A stretch of 64,000 bases of DNA from Mastigias papua (Eukaryota; Cnidaria; Scyphozoa; Rhizostomeae; Mastigiidae). The notes under the pieces are model-generated. The model did not search any database. It was not told the origin of the DNA and saw only the letters and a list, made by a program, of their open reading frames with translations. Below, piece after piece: positions 50,998 to 62,421 of the stretch; position 1 is the first letter of the stretch, and the number at the start of each line of letters is the position of its first letter. The stretch lies in contig OZ025282.1 in assembly GCA_964019165.1 (NCBI GenBank), forward strand, positions 13,164,229 through 13,228,228, given 5' to 3'. The translations under genes and the position numbers were made by a program.

Positions 50998-52809
50998 TCT
51001 AATTTGATTGACGAGAAATACCTTGTAACTTTTATTCGCGGTTTTGCGGGAATGGGAAAATCTGTTCTTGACAAACAGCTGACCTTTATGTGGGCAAATG
51101 GTGACATTTATCAAAAGGTTAAACTCTGCGTCATGTTTGAATGTAGAGATTTGAATTTCTTCAATTGCCATACAGGGACTACAATGAAGAAGCATGAAGT
51201 CATATGTGAATTCCTAGAAACTAGATTTTGCTGCGATTTGGGAGATGGAGAAGGAGTTTTGTTTATAGTAAATGGCCTGGATGAGCTCTTTGACATGAGT
51301 GAAGAAGATTCAGTTATTGAATAACTTCTCAGTTTTACGATTTTTCCAAGGTCTATGGTTATAATAACCTGGAGACCTCACATCCAAGGCAAGTTAAATA
51401 GGTATTGTACTGTAGGTGATTTGAAGATTTTTGAATTTCAAGGGCTCACTGAGGAGCAAGTCGATTTATATGTAGAAATGTTCTTCAAACATGAAGATCA
51501 TATTTTGAATATAAGCAAAGCAAAATTTTCATCAAATATTCCAGTCATTCATGTCCCACAGTACTTAAATACATTATGTTGCATTGCCATTTTGTTTAAT
51601 GGTCAAGAAATTTCCAACAGTGCAGAGTTACATTGCTGGATTGTTTTTTTATTGTTGAAGCAGCATCTTGAAAAATTTGCTGCAAGTAGATTAAAACCTC
51701 AAGAAATTTATCGTGAGTTCTCACAACCAATGGTTGCACTGAGCAAAGTGTGCTTCGATTTACTGAGAAAGAACAAAATTGTTTTTAAAGGAAATGTTAA
51801 AGTACTACTTGGTGACGTTGGACAAGACAAAGAATTTGTTGAAAGTCTATTTGTTGATGTATCAGACAATATTACAGAGAAGTATCAATTCAAACATTTA
51901 TCACTGAGGAAATTTTTCTCAGCCTTTACATATGCAAAAAAGACAGGAAAGATCTCATGAAGAGTATAAAGGACAAGTTGGAAGAAGGTTTTATTGACGT
52001 TGTCTCATTTGTATGCTGATTATTCCCTGGGTTGTCATCTGAGGGAACACTAAAAGAAATGGTAGAGACTGTCGTAGAAATAAAGCGAGAAGTAAACGAG
52101 AAAAAATTGCTAGGTGGTGTAATAAATTTGTTAAACAAGTCTGGATTTGATAAGCAGACAAAGGTGGAAAGAACATTTGAAATCATTAATTTGTTTTTAA
52201 ATAAGAATTTTAGCAACAAGGATTTCATAGTGTCAATTATAAGCAAATGCCACTGAGATCACTTTAGTTCGAATATAACTGTAACCGAACATTTGCAGAC
52301 ACTTGAATATTCGTATGGCATTCGCAAGAGTTTTGGTTGATGGGTTTGAAGTGTCAAAATGTGAGCAATTGGATTTCATAGTTGTGAAGAATTGCTTTTG
52401 CATTGGTGATTATAGTATAGGGTTAGTCAGGATGAAAACTAGTTTAAATTCTATTCGAGAAAAGTTTGGAGAGGAGCGTATAAATTGATATTTTGAAGGG
52501 GTAGATGTGTGGGATTGCGAGTTCCATGATGAAGTGATTGGCTGTGATTCAAGTGATAGGCTTTTGGTGACGATGGTAATAGGAAGATGTAAATTCAAGA
52601 CTGAAAGTAGTTTCATCGACGTATGCGAATGGGGGATGGTTTTTGAAGAGTTTGTTTTAAGGTGTCTTGCCATTGATAGTCAGTGGTGGGAAATATTGGT
52701 TACGACACTGGAACAAAGAAACAACACGGGAGATGTGGGAGTTAAAGAATTGTGCGTACGAAATTGCACTACTGAAATGAACCATGATTTGGCAATGAAG
52801 GTGAGATGA
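50998..52809 (+). pseudogene. NLR-type NACHT gene, broken
   Basis: Plus strand. NACHT: FIRGFAGMGKSVLDKQLTF (Walker A), VLFIVNGLDELFDM (Walker B, first Asp of DGLDE replaced by Asn), VIITWRPHIQGK (sensor-like, usually ITSRP), FEFQGLTEEQVDLYVEMFF, HVPQYLNTLCCIAILF and FKHLSLRKFFSAF. A helical region and weak leucine-rich-like sequence follow to 52809 (LCVRNCTTEMN). NLRs are cytosolic innate-immune receptors that oligomerise through NACHT. Breaks: in-frame TAA 51322-51324, a shift at an A-run near 51936, TGA 52017-52019 and TGA 52486-52488. The N-terminal effector domain is not seen. Confidence 0.8.
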
Positions 52810-54280
52810 TTTATCTATCAGTTGCCTGTTACTATTCTAATCCATAGGTTACCATATTTTGGACTTCATTATACTTTTATTCGTAAGTGAAGAGATTGTG
52901 GAGGATTAGACATAGTAATTGTGGAAAATGTATAAGGTTACGTCAGTTTTTTGCTTTGGAAATAATTCTACCTAACAATATATTTATTTTAATCACAAAA
53001 TTTCCAAAAACTCTCAAGGATAATTGATATAAGTACATAGGGTACAAAATAATTGATTATGAATCAAGTTTTTCGTTCTAAATGTCGTCATGAATGATCG
53101 TTCTTATTGGATGATTTTCCATAGCACTCCCTCACTAACTCCACATCTTAGATGCTGACTAACTACTGTCAAAGATTTTCTTCTATTTTATGATATACTA
53201 CGAACAAAGGTGTGCTCTACTTCCTATCATAATGACAGTGGTGCCATGCTTGTAGCTGTTCAAAGTATTGTGTTATATTTCTTCTTATAGATAGTACAAT
53301 GTGGCGTGGTACTAGAGATAGATGACAGAAAATTGGTACTTTGATTATAACCTATGATGATGAAGGTGGTGACCATAGTAACAATAATAGTGATATTGAT
53401 TGTTGATTTATTTATGTATTTAGTGATTGATTTACGGATTGATCTAATCTTGCCATATTATGAAATTCCTTTATCAAATAAGTGAGAATCCCGTTATATT
53501 TTGTTATCAAACTATTTAAGTTAAGCATTAAGCATGGCTAGGCATTACGTTTTGCGACCTTTGAAGATAGCATAGTAAATGGAATAGGACTGGTTAGTAG
53601 GCTATAGCTACAGGCACAATAGCAGCTATTGTATTATTTTGAACAATGGTCACGTGATAACGAAATGGTGATGAGGTCGATCATCATAAAAGGCAAACAG
53701 TGCATAACTGAGCGCAGACAAAATGTTTCACGATATTTTACATTTCAAATGCGCTTATTGCTTTCACAGACTTCATTTTCGATGACAAAGCTATTCAACA
53801 CACTTCATTTGCTGCAGAAGGTGTTCAGTTAGTCCAAAATTTCACTGTTGGAGGACCTTTTATCATGTAATGATGGCCTAAAATCACAATTCGAGATCTT
53901 CACTTTTCTCAGTTGAAAGGCACGGTTTAAGCGAATGATGATTTCAGTGGCTTCCCAAAAGAAACAAGAGAATAATTATGTACGGATAGTTTATACCTAC
54001 AATGCATGCCAAAAGTCTCGGAATAGTTACCCAAGATTGAAAATGACAGGTAGTAGTATTTCTCACTCAATCCGAGATTCCTACTTCCTGACTCTGATGA
54101 TATCTTACAAGCCATCGTTATGATTCTTTTGACATACTGTCATCATATTGGCCTCTTTCGTAGACTGTTGCAGGGAGATGATCCACTGCAAAACCCTTGT
54201 TTGGTTGCAAAATTATCAATATCATTAGGTTAAGATAAATTTAGTGATCTGTTAATTCCGTTTGTTCGTTTGCTCGTGGG
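52810..54280. other. unassigned sequence
   Basis: No recognised coding region or element. It may contain decayed 3' sequence of the NLR gene. Frames at 53629-53832 and 53935-54123 show no motif. Confidence 0.3.
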
Positions 54281-54364
54281 AGGGATTACCTGCAAAACGT
54301 ACAAAAGTGTACGAGGGGAGTGCAAAGTTGACAAAGTTTTGACCGTACGTACATTTTGAATGGC
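54281..54364. repeat. MITE-like end fragment with GTACG palindromes
   Basis: Contains CGTACAAAAGTGTACG (an inverted repeat), ACCGTACGTAC and a right terminus TTGAATGGCCCC followed by TAA. The terminus resembles the MITEs at 2689 and 22777; the GTAC core resembles 4706-4782. Confidence 0.4.
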
Positions 54365-55590
54365 CCCTAAATAAGATGTGACTCAACAAACAAAATGTTC
54401 ACACAAAATCATGTGCTCATTTCCTGCATGAGACGCTTGTTTCTTTCTTTTGGCAATTTGCAAACTGAATTCAAAGATATAAAAGTCTGCTCGTCTTCCA
54501 GACTATTCTGCGCTAGTTGCATGAATTCATCTGTCATGTGAATAACAGCACGAATTGTTGGGAACTTCAGTGTCCTTGCATCTTTTTCTCGATCATCGTC
54601 ATTGCTTTCACTATTGAAACAAATTTCTTTATACTTTCCAGGTGACTGTTAAGTGTTTCTTCGCAAAGGCGAACTCGCGAATCGCATGTGCTTGTGGCAA
54701 AATTAGTCACCGTCAACCGAGAAACTAAGTCTCAAAAATGAAAAACGCAACTGCCGTTGTATGACGTGACATTCAATTTACATGTTTTGCAACCCTGTTT
54801 TGTTAAATTTATCTTTAAATCATCGTTTTCAAGCAATTAATTGGAAGAACCTTCTTCTGTCAATTTTTTGTCTAACTTTATTCTACTGACATGTTAGTTT
54901 TTTGTTCAATCTTATGTTTTTATCTTGTATTTCTTCTTCCTTCTTGATATAACCCTCTATCTCTTTTCGCACACTTATCTCCCAGTATGGTTAGTCAATT
55001 ATGCAGTTGATCAAATTGGTTTTTTTTGGCCGCTTTTCAGCAACTCAAAAAATTTGGTAGAAACACAAATTTGATGGAATTAAAATTTTGCTTTTGCTAT
55101 AATTTATACTACTTTATCTGAGCATTTTGTAACAATCTATCGCACTAACAATTCTTGGTAGTTTCATTATACCTTCCTTAATATTTTTGCTAGCTCTACT
55201 CAATATTAGGATTCCGCCTATGTAGTTTCATGTTGGAAGAAATAGAAAGAGCTTCTTAGTCGAATGCTGTCGTTGGGGCAGTAAATTTTTGCAAAGTTTT
55301 GTTAGTAGTAGTATGCCAGAAAATAGATGTAGATATAGCTAGATGCGGATGAATTCATGCAAATCATATACCATATTTCTCCGCCCATAAGCCTAGCGCT
55401 TATCAGAGTTCGTAAGGCTTGTTTGATGGGCCTATCTGCGGGGGAGTAGCTTATAAGGTGCATGAAAAAGAAACCAGCGGAAAAGAGATCCAGATTGTTA
55501 AGTCATTGGTCAAACAACAAGATTTATATCAATTCTTTTTATAACCTTATCTTATATCTAATTGTTAACTAAAGATTAATTTGTCAATTA
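54365..55590. other. unassigned AT-rich sequence
   Basis: No gene seen. A possible element end (ACCATATTTCTCCGCCCATA) lies near 55373, preceded by TA, but its partner was not found. Confidence 0.3.
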
Positions 55591-55595
55591 GGTGT

Positions 55596-55703
55596 TCATG
55601 CACCACCAAAGTCACTATATTGATCGTCAGTGCTACTTTCACTGTCACTGCTTTCAGTTTCACTGTCACTGCTTTCAGGAATGTGGCTTCCAGGTGGACG
55701 CAT
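55596..55703 (-). pseudogene. acidic C-terminal coding fragment
   Basis: Minus frame of 35 codons from an internal ATG to TGA: MRPPGSHIPESSDSETESSD, then SESSTDDQYSDFGGA. It includes a duplicated SSDSE.ES unit from a 21-bp tandem repeat. Acidic Ser/Asp tails like this end many pogo/Tigger-type transposases and also host nuclear proteins. No catalytic domain is found upstream on the minus strand. Confidence 0.3.
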
Positions 55704-58700
55704 TGAGATACCTTGCACCTATAAGCTCTACGGTACAAAATTGCACCAAAAGAATTTATGAAACATAATAAGACAGATCTTTATCTATAAAGCATAATAA
55801 AGGTACACTACTATTTAAATGTCTTGGATGTCCAAATTATGCACATGTAAGGCAAATGTTCTGTATTAAGATATTTGGACTAGCAAAGCCATTGGAATCT
55901 TTCTAGTCACCTCTTGTTAACCATCCATAATAAAGCGTGATTTAACCAGAACTCTTCTGATTTGAAAATTGAAAACGTGCACTTGGCTTCTAAACTTGTT
56001 TGACAACATCAAATTGTTGCAAAATGCTAAGTTAATCAATTTCACGATAAAATGAGCCAATGTCAAAAACCAAACTTGGCAAAAGGGGCTTTTTCATTCA
56101 GCTTTTCTTTTTCATTACCATCCTGAATAACTTCCTCAATTTATGGTTTCTTCATTTTATCAAAGGCAGCAATGCATATGCTGGAGTTGGTAGATATTGA
56201 TTCCACTTCTGTTAGTTTTGCGGAAGAGATTATCAGTATATGACTTTGTATATAATATATTTGACTATTATCATTTATAATAAATGCAAAAAACTATCTG
56301 ATCAAACCTGTATAATGCATTTTTGCCCTTTGGGCGTACACAGACTATGCACATTGGTTTAATGGAATGCAATTAACACTCCATCTCTCCTGCACGGACC
56401 AGTGCATTGCCTGGAGAGATGGCAGATCTATTGCAAGTTTCAGGATAAAGGGAATGAGTCGGCAATCTTAAAAATACTTGTTTATTCCATAAGACATGTT
56501 GAGGGGCTCCATCTTCTGCTCTGAAGATTTAATTCAAGCCTGACACAACCTGCATAGTCTTGCAGAAACTTATCAAAATTATCACATGTTTGGAATGCTA
56601 TTGATAGGAAGAAAATTGTTTCAAGAAGGCTAGAAGTTCTCTACTTTGCCAGAAGGGTAATAACATGTGAATGAGAGGCATAAAAAATCTATATAAATAT
56701 GAAGTTTTGCAGATCAAAGAGCTTGGAGAAGATGGTATGAATTGTTATGCCAAGTTACAACTAAAGAAACAGCATTATAATAGCAATTCTCATCAGCAAT
56801 GAACCAGAATAAGAAAAAATTTAAGCCATTAATATTATTAAAATTTAGCAACCTGTTCAACTTGCTGAATCTATTCCATACTCTTGTTTCCATGTTGCAT
56901 TTTGCTGGTACAAAATGCACACAGATGCACAATCCAGGAAGCATTTTTTTCAATGTACACTTAGAGCATACGCTATTTGCACTGCAGTCTGACCTTTTTC
57001 AATATTTCCCTTTGATGTCATGGTACTCCTAGCTCAGAAAAGCAACCTCAGCAGGCTTATAGGAAATAACTGTGTTAAGGCTCCTTTGTGTGTCAATATC
57101 CAGAGAGCTTTGGCCTATGAAGAGAATTCCTCTATGCCATAAGAATCTTCCAGTTTCATCAACTTTGATATTTCATGCACGAATTCAAAAACTGCGTTGT
57201 TGAGACTTTTCCGAATTCTAGTTTTCAATAATGCAATCGATGTTAAGCCTCCACTCCGACATGTCAACAGAACAGCCACAGCACTAAAGCGAGGTTTCAT
57301 TCTCCTAGGTTCTTGTTGCTATCCCCGTTCTCTAGCTTTGCATCAGGATCTCACTTCCTTTCGCCAATTTCGCAACGCATTTTCTCCCACTGCTTTGTCC
57401 TATTCATTTTTTAACCCTGGACATCTCCTTTGCCATCAGACATTCGCAAACATTTTTGTGGGTACTTTTTACCTTTGATCTCATAAGCGCACGCAGCTCT
57501 AATTTATTATAAAAATTTTGACATTCGCCACGAATCTTATTGGCTCCTGAAAATAGTCAAGCTGGGAGATTACCCTGGGGAAGGGGAATGCATCGTAGTT
57601 TTAAATGAAAATGAGGTGGTTGTATGACGCACGTATTTCGATAGATGCCGTGCGACACATGATTAGGGTTACGAAGAATATTTAGTGTTTCTTGATTTTC
57701 ACTTTGTAGAATGACTAAACTTCTGATTAAAGATTTATATGTATAATTAAAAGGCTCGATCTCACCCGATGTAGTCTTGGCTTTACTATCGCTTGTAGAA
57801 TTGAAGCAATGAGATTTCATATATGCTCTTTTATGTGTTATCCTCGCTAGTGTGAATTTCAACTAGCTATTTTACAGTATGAATTGGTATATACATTTGC
57901 TCCCGGGAATTACGTATAAAGATGGAATAACAAAAGTCGGTGTAGGAAAGGAAGGGCTAGGCAGTGTGTCGAGGGAAAGTTAGTATAAAAATAGGTCTAA
58001 CAAAAGGGCAAGGTGTTATGACGCAATAGAATTTTAGTGTGATGTTAGTTTAGTGTTAGCGTAGAGGAAATGATGGCAATGAGTTGTAGAAAAACACGCA
58101 ATGAATGAATGAAAATGAATGAATGAATGAATGAATGAATGAATGAATGAATGAATGAATGACTGAATGGAGTGGAAGATAAAGTAACTAAATATGTAAT
58201 TGCTACAAATACCTCTGAGTTTTAACTAGCAGTTGCAGCAACCTAAAAGTTCCAGGCATATATTGAAGATTTCTAAGCATTAAAATGTTTCAATAGACCT
58301 TTCACGAGTCTTCAGAAGGATCTAAATTCTAACAGTCGCCAGTGCGAATGTGGCGAATGTCTAGATCCGGCCACAGTCTAGTATTCTAAATTAATTTTCA
58401 AATCTAACCAACACAGTAACTAGTTTGCGAAACACAGTCATTTTTATACGGGTTCCCACTATGAAGTCAACTTAGGCTAGACCGAGGCTCCTACCACAGC
58501 GGTACTCTGCCTCGAAAGGTGGCGAGAAAATGTTGCAACTTCAATGAGTCACAACTGCCCTGTGGATCAACCCCAAATGTCAAGTGTAAGTACCCCTGTA
58601 CCCTTGCCTCTAAAATCATTCACTAAGCGGTTCAATTTCGTCCCAAACCTAGGAAATAGAAATCAGGAAAATGGACTCTAAAGATAAACCTGTTGCATTT

Positions 58701-60117
58701 TTGCACGTATGATTACAGCTTTATGCATAAAATCATGCCATCTGACATTCATTTCCCAAGGCAAAGATTAACTGAGAAAACCTATGCACTCTATGAAATA
58801 TGCAAGCACAAAGAAAATATTCAGATACATAGATTCCAGATTCAGTTTCCATAAATAACCTACGTACAATCTACATTCAAACACAAACATAGCATTATTA
58901 AGATATGACTAAAACAACCAGATATAACGAAAAGATCGATCAAAACAGGAAGAAAGGCAATTCATTCAAGATAAAACTATTTCACTTCCATACTCGATGC
59001 AAAAAGCAGTAATATTTCCCGATATAATTTATCAGAACACTAATAACAATGTTTTTTTGATTTTTGAGTTGTCTCTAGGCCTGAAGTCATATCTTGACAT
59101 ATATTCTGATGTATTCATTTGGCAGATCCTACTTACATATCTCCGTAAGACACAGAAGGCACATTGGATTCTCGCCTGGAGTTTACAAAACTTTACAGCC
59201 CAACATGACGATTCTTTTCGAAATAACTATGCAAAGTTGTATGCAATTTACGTATCTTATGATTTGTCCTAAACAGAGTATCAATGACGAAGAATACATG
59301 AAGACGGAATTCTGCCACTTTAATAAAAGTACTATTAGAATTGTATCATCCGTACAGGATTGCACTAAGGATGAGATACAGTTCTAAGACTGAATCAAAA
59401 CATTAAAACACTACTATTTAACTCTATAATACTGAATGGCAGAATTCTAGAATTACATTTCCCATTTGATTTTCACGGATTTTCATGGATTTCACGTAAT
59501 TCCTCTTTACGACACTACATCATTTCATAGGAACTGTGTGTTTCATTTACTGAAAGTATTTCGAAACTATGCCTTGGCAATTTTTCCTATGCCTCGTTCG
59601 AATACGTCCAATAGTTAAATGCAGAATTGCATATCAAAACAAGGAAAGCTATGATGGGAAATTTCGATATCGTATTATCAACCATTGGTATTCACCTGTG
59701 GTATGCATAAATTGTATTAGATTGTCTCGTTATCTTATAATCCAACAAGGTCAGACAGTTTTGATCAAAACCACACATTGTCTAACAGTATCCTACTTCC
59801 CAGAAATGGACGAGCATGTATAGGCGAGAGGTTTGATGTTTTGGTCAGGCCTTAATGTCTCAATTAACCATGCTGTCCATGGTCGTATACCTTTGAATTA
59901 TTGGTTGGTGTAGACATCCTTGCAAAAAATTGAAAATATTTGAGCTGGTTATGTCAGTTGAAACGCATATTAACCACTAAATTTCATAGTAGGCCTAATT
60001 TGGACTCTTTTCTTTAATTGAAATACCTCTTGGGGGTATTTATGCTATTAGAAGTTGGTTCTGAGCAATTCGAAAAGACTATCTTGAGAAAGATATAGCA
60101 GGTAACTTCTCATAACT
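55704..60117. other. unassigned 4.4 kb with AATG microsatellite
   Basis: Nothing recognised as a gene. An inverted repeat CCATCTCTCC / GGAGAGATGG spans 56381-56424. An (AATG)n microsatellite lies at about 58096-58163. Several open frames of 60-100 codons (for example 57197-57478 plus, 58997-59272 plus) have no motif. Confidence 0.3.
58096..58163. repeat. (AATG)n microsatellite
   Basis: Tetranucleotide AATG repeated about 16 times with minor interruptions. Confidence 0.9.
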
Positions 60118-61062
60118 CAGGGCGGATCCAGGGTAATGCACAAGCCCTACGTAAGGCTGTCGAATTTCGAGGAAACTCTTTGTTAGTCCCCCTGCAGCAT
60201 CGTTCGGATCTTCCTGTACCCCCGTATCTCTCTCGCCATCATTTATGGGGGTAGGTAGTTCTACTCGTGGCTCGTGATTTGTCGAAACTGTCTTCAGTTT
60301 GTAAGCATGAAATCGAAAGAAAATCATTCGTCGCACTGCGGAACAAATAACAGAACCAAGAGATTGCGTTCTGATGGGATTAACAGCGCAGCCGAACAAG
60401 GACAGTACAACCGCAAAGATTGGCAGCCCTCTTTGAATGCCATGCTATCGATGACGTCGACTTTTGTGCTGAGGAAGGGGATATTTTAGAAATCGCTTAT
60501 AAAAGTGGAACGCTTGTATGTATTGATATCGATATGAACTAGTTTGGACAAGGGAATGACAATAATATATTTTTCATCCGTATTAGACTTCTTTTTACCA
60601 TTTTATTGTTAGCATTTACTATTGTTTCTGCTTGAAAAAACACCATAAAAGCTATTTTAGACTTTCTTTTGCAGCTGGTCAGGGTATCAAATGGAAGTAT
60701 ATCAGTTGTATCATAAAAGTTATTTGTGCATGATTGAACATTTTTTGATTTCCCTCTGAAAAGAATTGTTTGACTTGAATGTATCCATTTGTGGATTCAG
60801 ATTAGTCTGACGGCTTTCATGGTAGCCAAACTATTTTTATTTTAATTGAACACGGAAAAAGCAAAATACACATTGATCTGTAATTTTGAAAGACGATTGG
60901 AAATTATCGAATAAAGGATATCAAGTTCAGTATTGTATTTCAAAGGGTGATGTCTATTGTGTGTATCAAGAGAGAGACACTGAGAGAGAAGCAAATAACG
61001 TCGAAAGCTAAAACGTGGCAACCAGTTGTGCGGCAGTCAGTTTTATCCCTCGATCCGCCCCT
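60118..61062. mobile_element. hAT-like nonautonomous element (possible)
   Basis: Left CAGGGCGGATCCAGGG and right inverted AGGGGCGGATCGAGGG form short TIRs of the CAGGG(G)CGGATCCAGG type common to hAT MITEs. No clear 8-bp target duplication was found, and no transposase. Frames at 60079-60399 and 60274-60489 are not recognised. Confidence 0.45.
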
Positions 61063-61457
61063 TTAATTCGCTACTATTACCAGACTAACTCCCAGAAAGC
61101 TTTCCAAGAACTGACATTAACACGTTATCCTGCAAATTTAAGATAATGTCGCACGCATGACTTCAATTACAATATACAATGGAATCCTGATATAACGAAC
61201 TCAAAAGGGAACTAGAAACTAGTTCCTTTTATCTGGAGGTCGTTAAAGTGGGAGAACAGTTTTTAATAGTTTTTTCTCTCTGTCGCTGAGTATGCTAGTA
61301 GTATTTAGAACATTCTAGACATTTGCTTAAGTAACAATAATTACCTCGAATTATCTGTTTGCACGCTTGCTTAGTCATGATTAGGTAATCCCAACAATTG
61401 TAGTCGCTGTTATCACAATATCGTAGTTAGCCATTTTAGGCCTAGTCACGCTTCCTA
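61063..61457. other. unassigned; single mariner-like TIR
   Basis: TACAATGGAATCCTGATATA followed by ACGAAC at 61176-61203 resembles a Tc1/mariner-type terminus (compare CAGT.AAACCTCGATATAACG), and TTATCTGGAGGTCGTTAAAG is a partial inverted partner 50 bp on. No gene. Confidence 0.3.
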
Positions 61458-61759
61458 TGTAAACATAGCCTCGATTTCGCTAGCAACCTTCTAGAAACTT
61501 TGGGGGGCACCGGGAACATTCTCTAAGGGGTATTTTTAGAAATTTAGTCATATTACGTAAAATGCGTCATGATTAATCAGGAATTAGTAGCTAGAAATTT
61601 CTGTAGGAATAGTATATAAGCAGACATGCATTATACAAATAGAATCAATTAGCGAGAGTGAAGTAATCTATCATCGTGCGTTAATTACAGATAGATAGAT
61701 TCTTTTTTTTCAATCTGTGAGAGTTTATTGTCGCGGAGAACAAGAACAAATTCGCGACA
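61458..61759 (+). repeat. 5' LTR of BEL/Pao element (borders inferred)
   Basis: Ends GCGACA at 61759, three bases before the primer site, and contains a TATA element (AGTATATAAGCAG at 61611-61623) followed by a plausible start region. The left border (TGTAAACATAG near 61458) is a guess because the 3' LTR lies outside the window. Confidence 0.5.
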
Positions 61760-61762
61760 AAG

Positions 61763-61780
61763 TGGCACCCCAGATGGGAG
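61763..61780 (+). promoter_or_regulatory. BEL/Pao primer-binding site
   Basis: TGGCACCCCAGATGGGAG begins with TGG, the complement of tRNA CCA, right after the LTR. Which tRNA is used cannot be named with confidence. Confidence 0.6.
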
Positions 61781-61833
61781 TATAGAAACAATTGCTAAGA
61801 GAGGGGCATTTTAAGGAAATATTGGAAATCAGG

Positions 61834-62421
61834 ATGGCTAATGTCGTTGAAGAAATTAAGAAGATAGAGAAGAAATTCAAAGTCCTGAAGTTTAACAGGG
61901 AGGAAGCGACGAGAGTACCGGAGAAGAACCTCACGAAAGCATTAGAAAGATATATTCGGGGGTTCAACCAACAAATAGACGAAGTACATGCGCTAATAAT
62001 GGCAGTACAAGAGCTGAAGATTGAAGCAGACGAAGACCCTGTAGAAATACGAGAGTGGAGCCAGAAAACTAAAGATGAACTGGCCGAATATGAAAGCTTT
62101 CTGGAGGAGCTTGAAGCACACAAGGCGGAACTACAAAGAGAAGGGGAGCAACGAATTATTCGGGAGGAAGAAAAACAACGGGAAGAGGCGAAAAAAAGTG
62201 AGTTCAACGAAGCTTTAAAACTGGAACAAGCGAAATTAGAGATGAAGAAAAAGGTCGAGAGAGAAATTGCAGAACTACATCAGAAGTCAAAAAAGGAGCA
62301 ACAGAGCAGAGTGAAACTTCCAAAGCTGGTGATATCAAAGTTTCAAGGAACGCACATCGACTGGCAGAGATTTTGGAGTCAATTTGAGACAGAGATTGAT
62401 AAATCAGATATCCACAAGTGA
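61834..62421 (+). CDS. BEL/Pao gag, N-terminal frame
   Basis: 195 codons from the ATG at 61834 (MANVVEEIKKIEKKFKVL). The frame is open upstream but starts only at TTG. Long charged coiled coil (EELEAHKAELQREGEQR, REEEKQREEAKK, KLEQAKLEMKKKVEREIAEL) leads to RVKLPKLVISKFQGTHIDWQ and FWSQFETEIDKSD, the signature of the BEL/Pao Gag domain (DUF1759). The frame stops at 62419-62421 because one base is missing near 62411: the next frame continues DI/PQVTKFSYLKEAV, the expected sequence. Unlike Gypsy or copia this Gag has a long N-terminal coil. Confidence 0.9.
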   Translation: MANVVEEIKKIEKKFKVLKFNREEATRVPEKNLTKALERYIRGFNQQIDEVHALIMAVQELKIEADEDPVEIREWSQKTKDELAEYESFLEELEAHKAELQREGEQRIIREEEKQREEAKKSEFNEALKLEQAKLEMKKKVEREIAELHQKSKKEQQSRVKLPKLVISKFQGTHIDWQRFWSQFETEIDKSDIHK

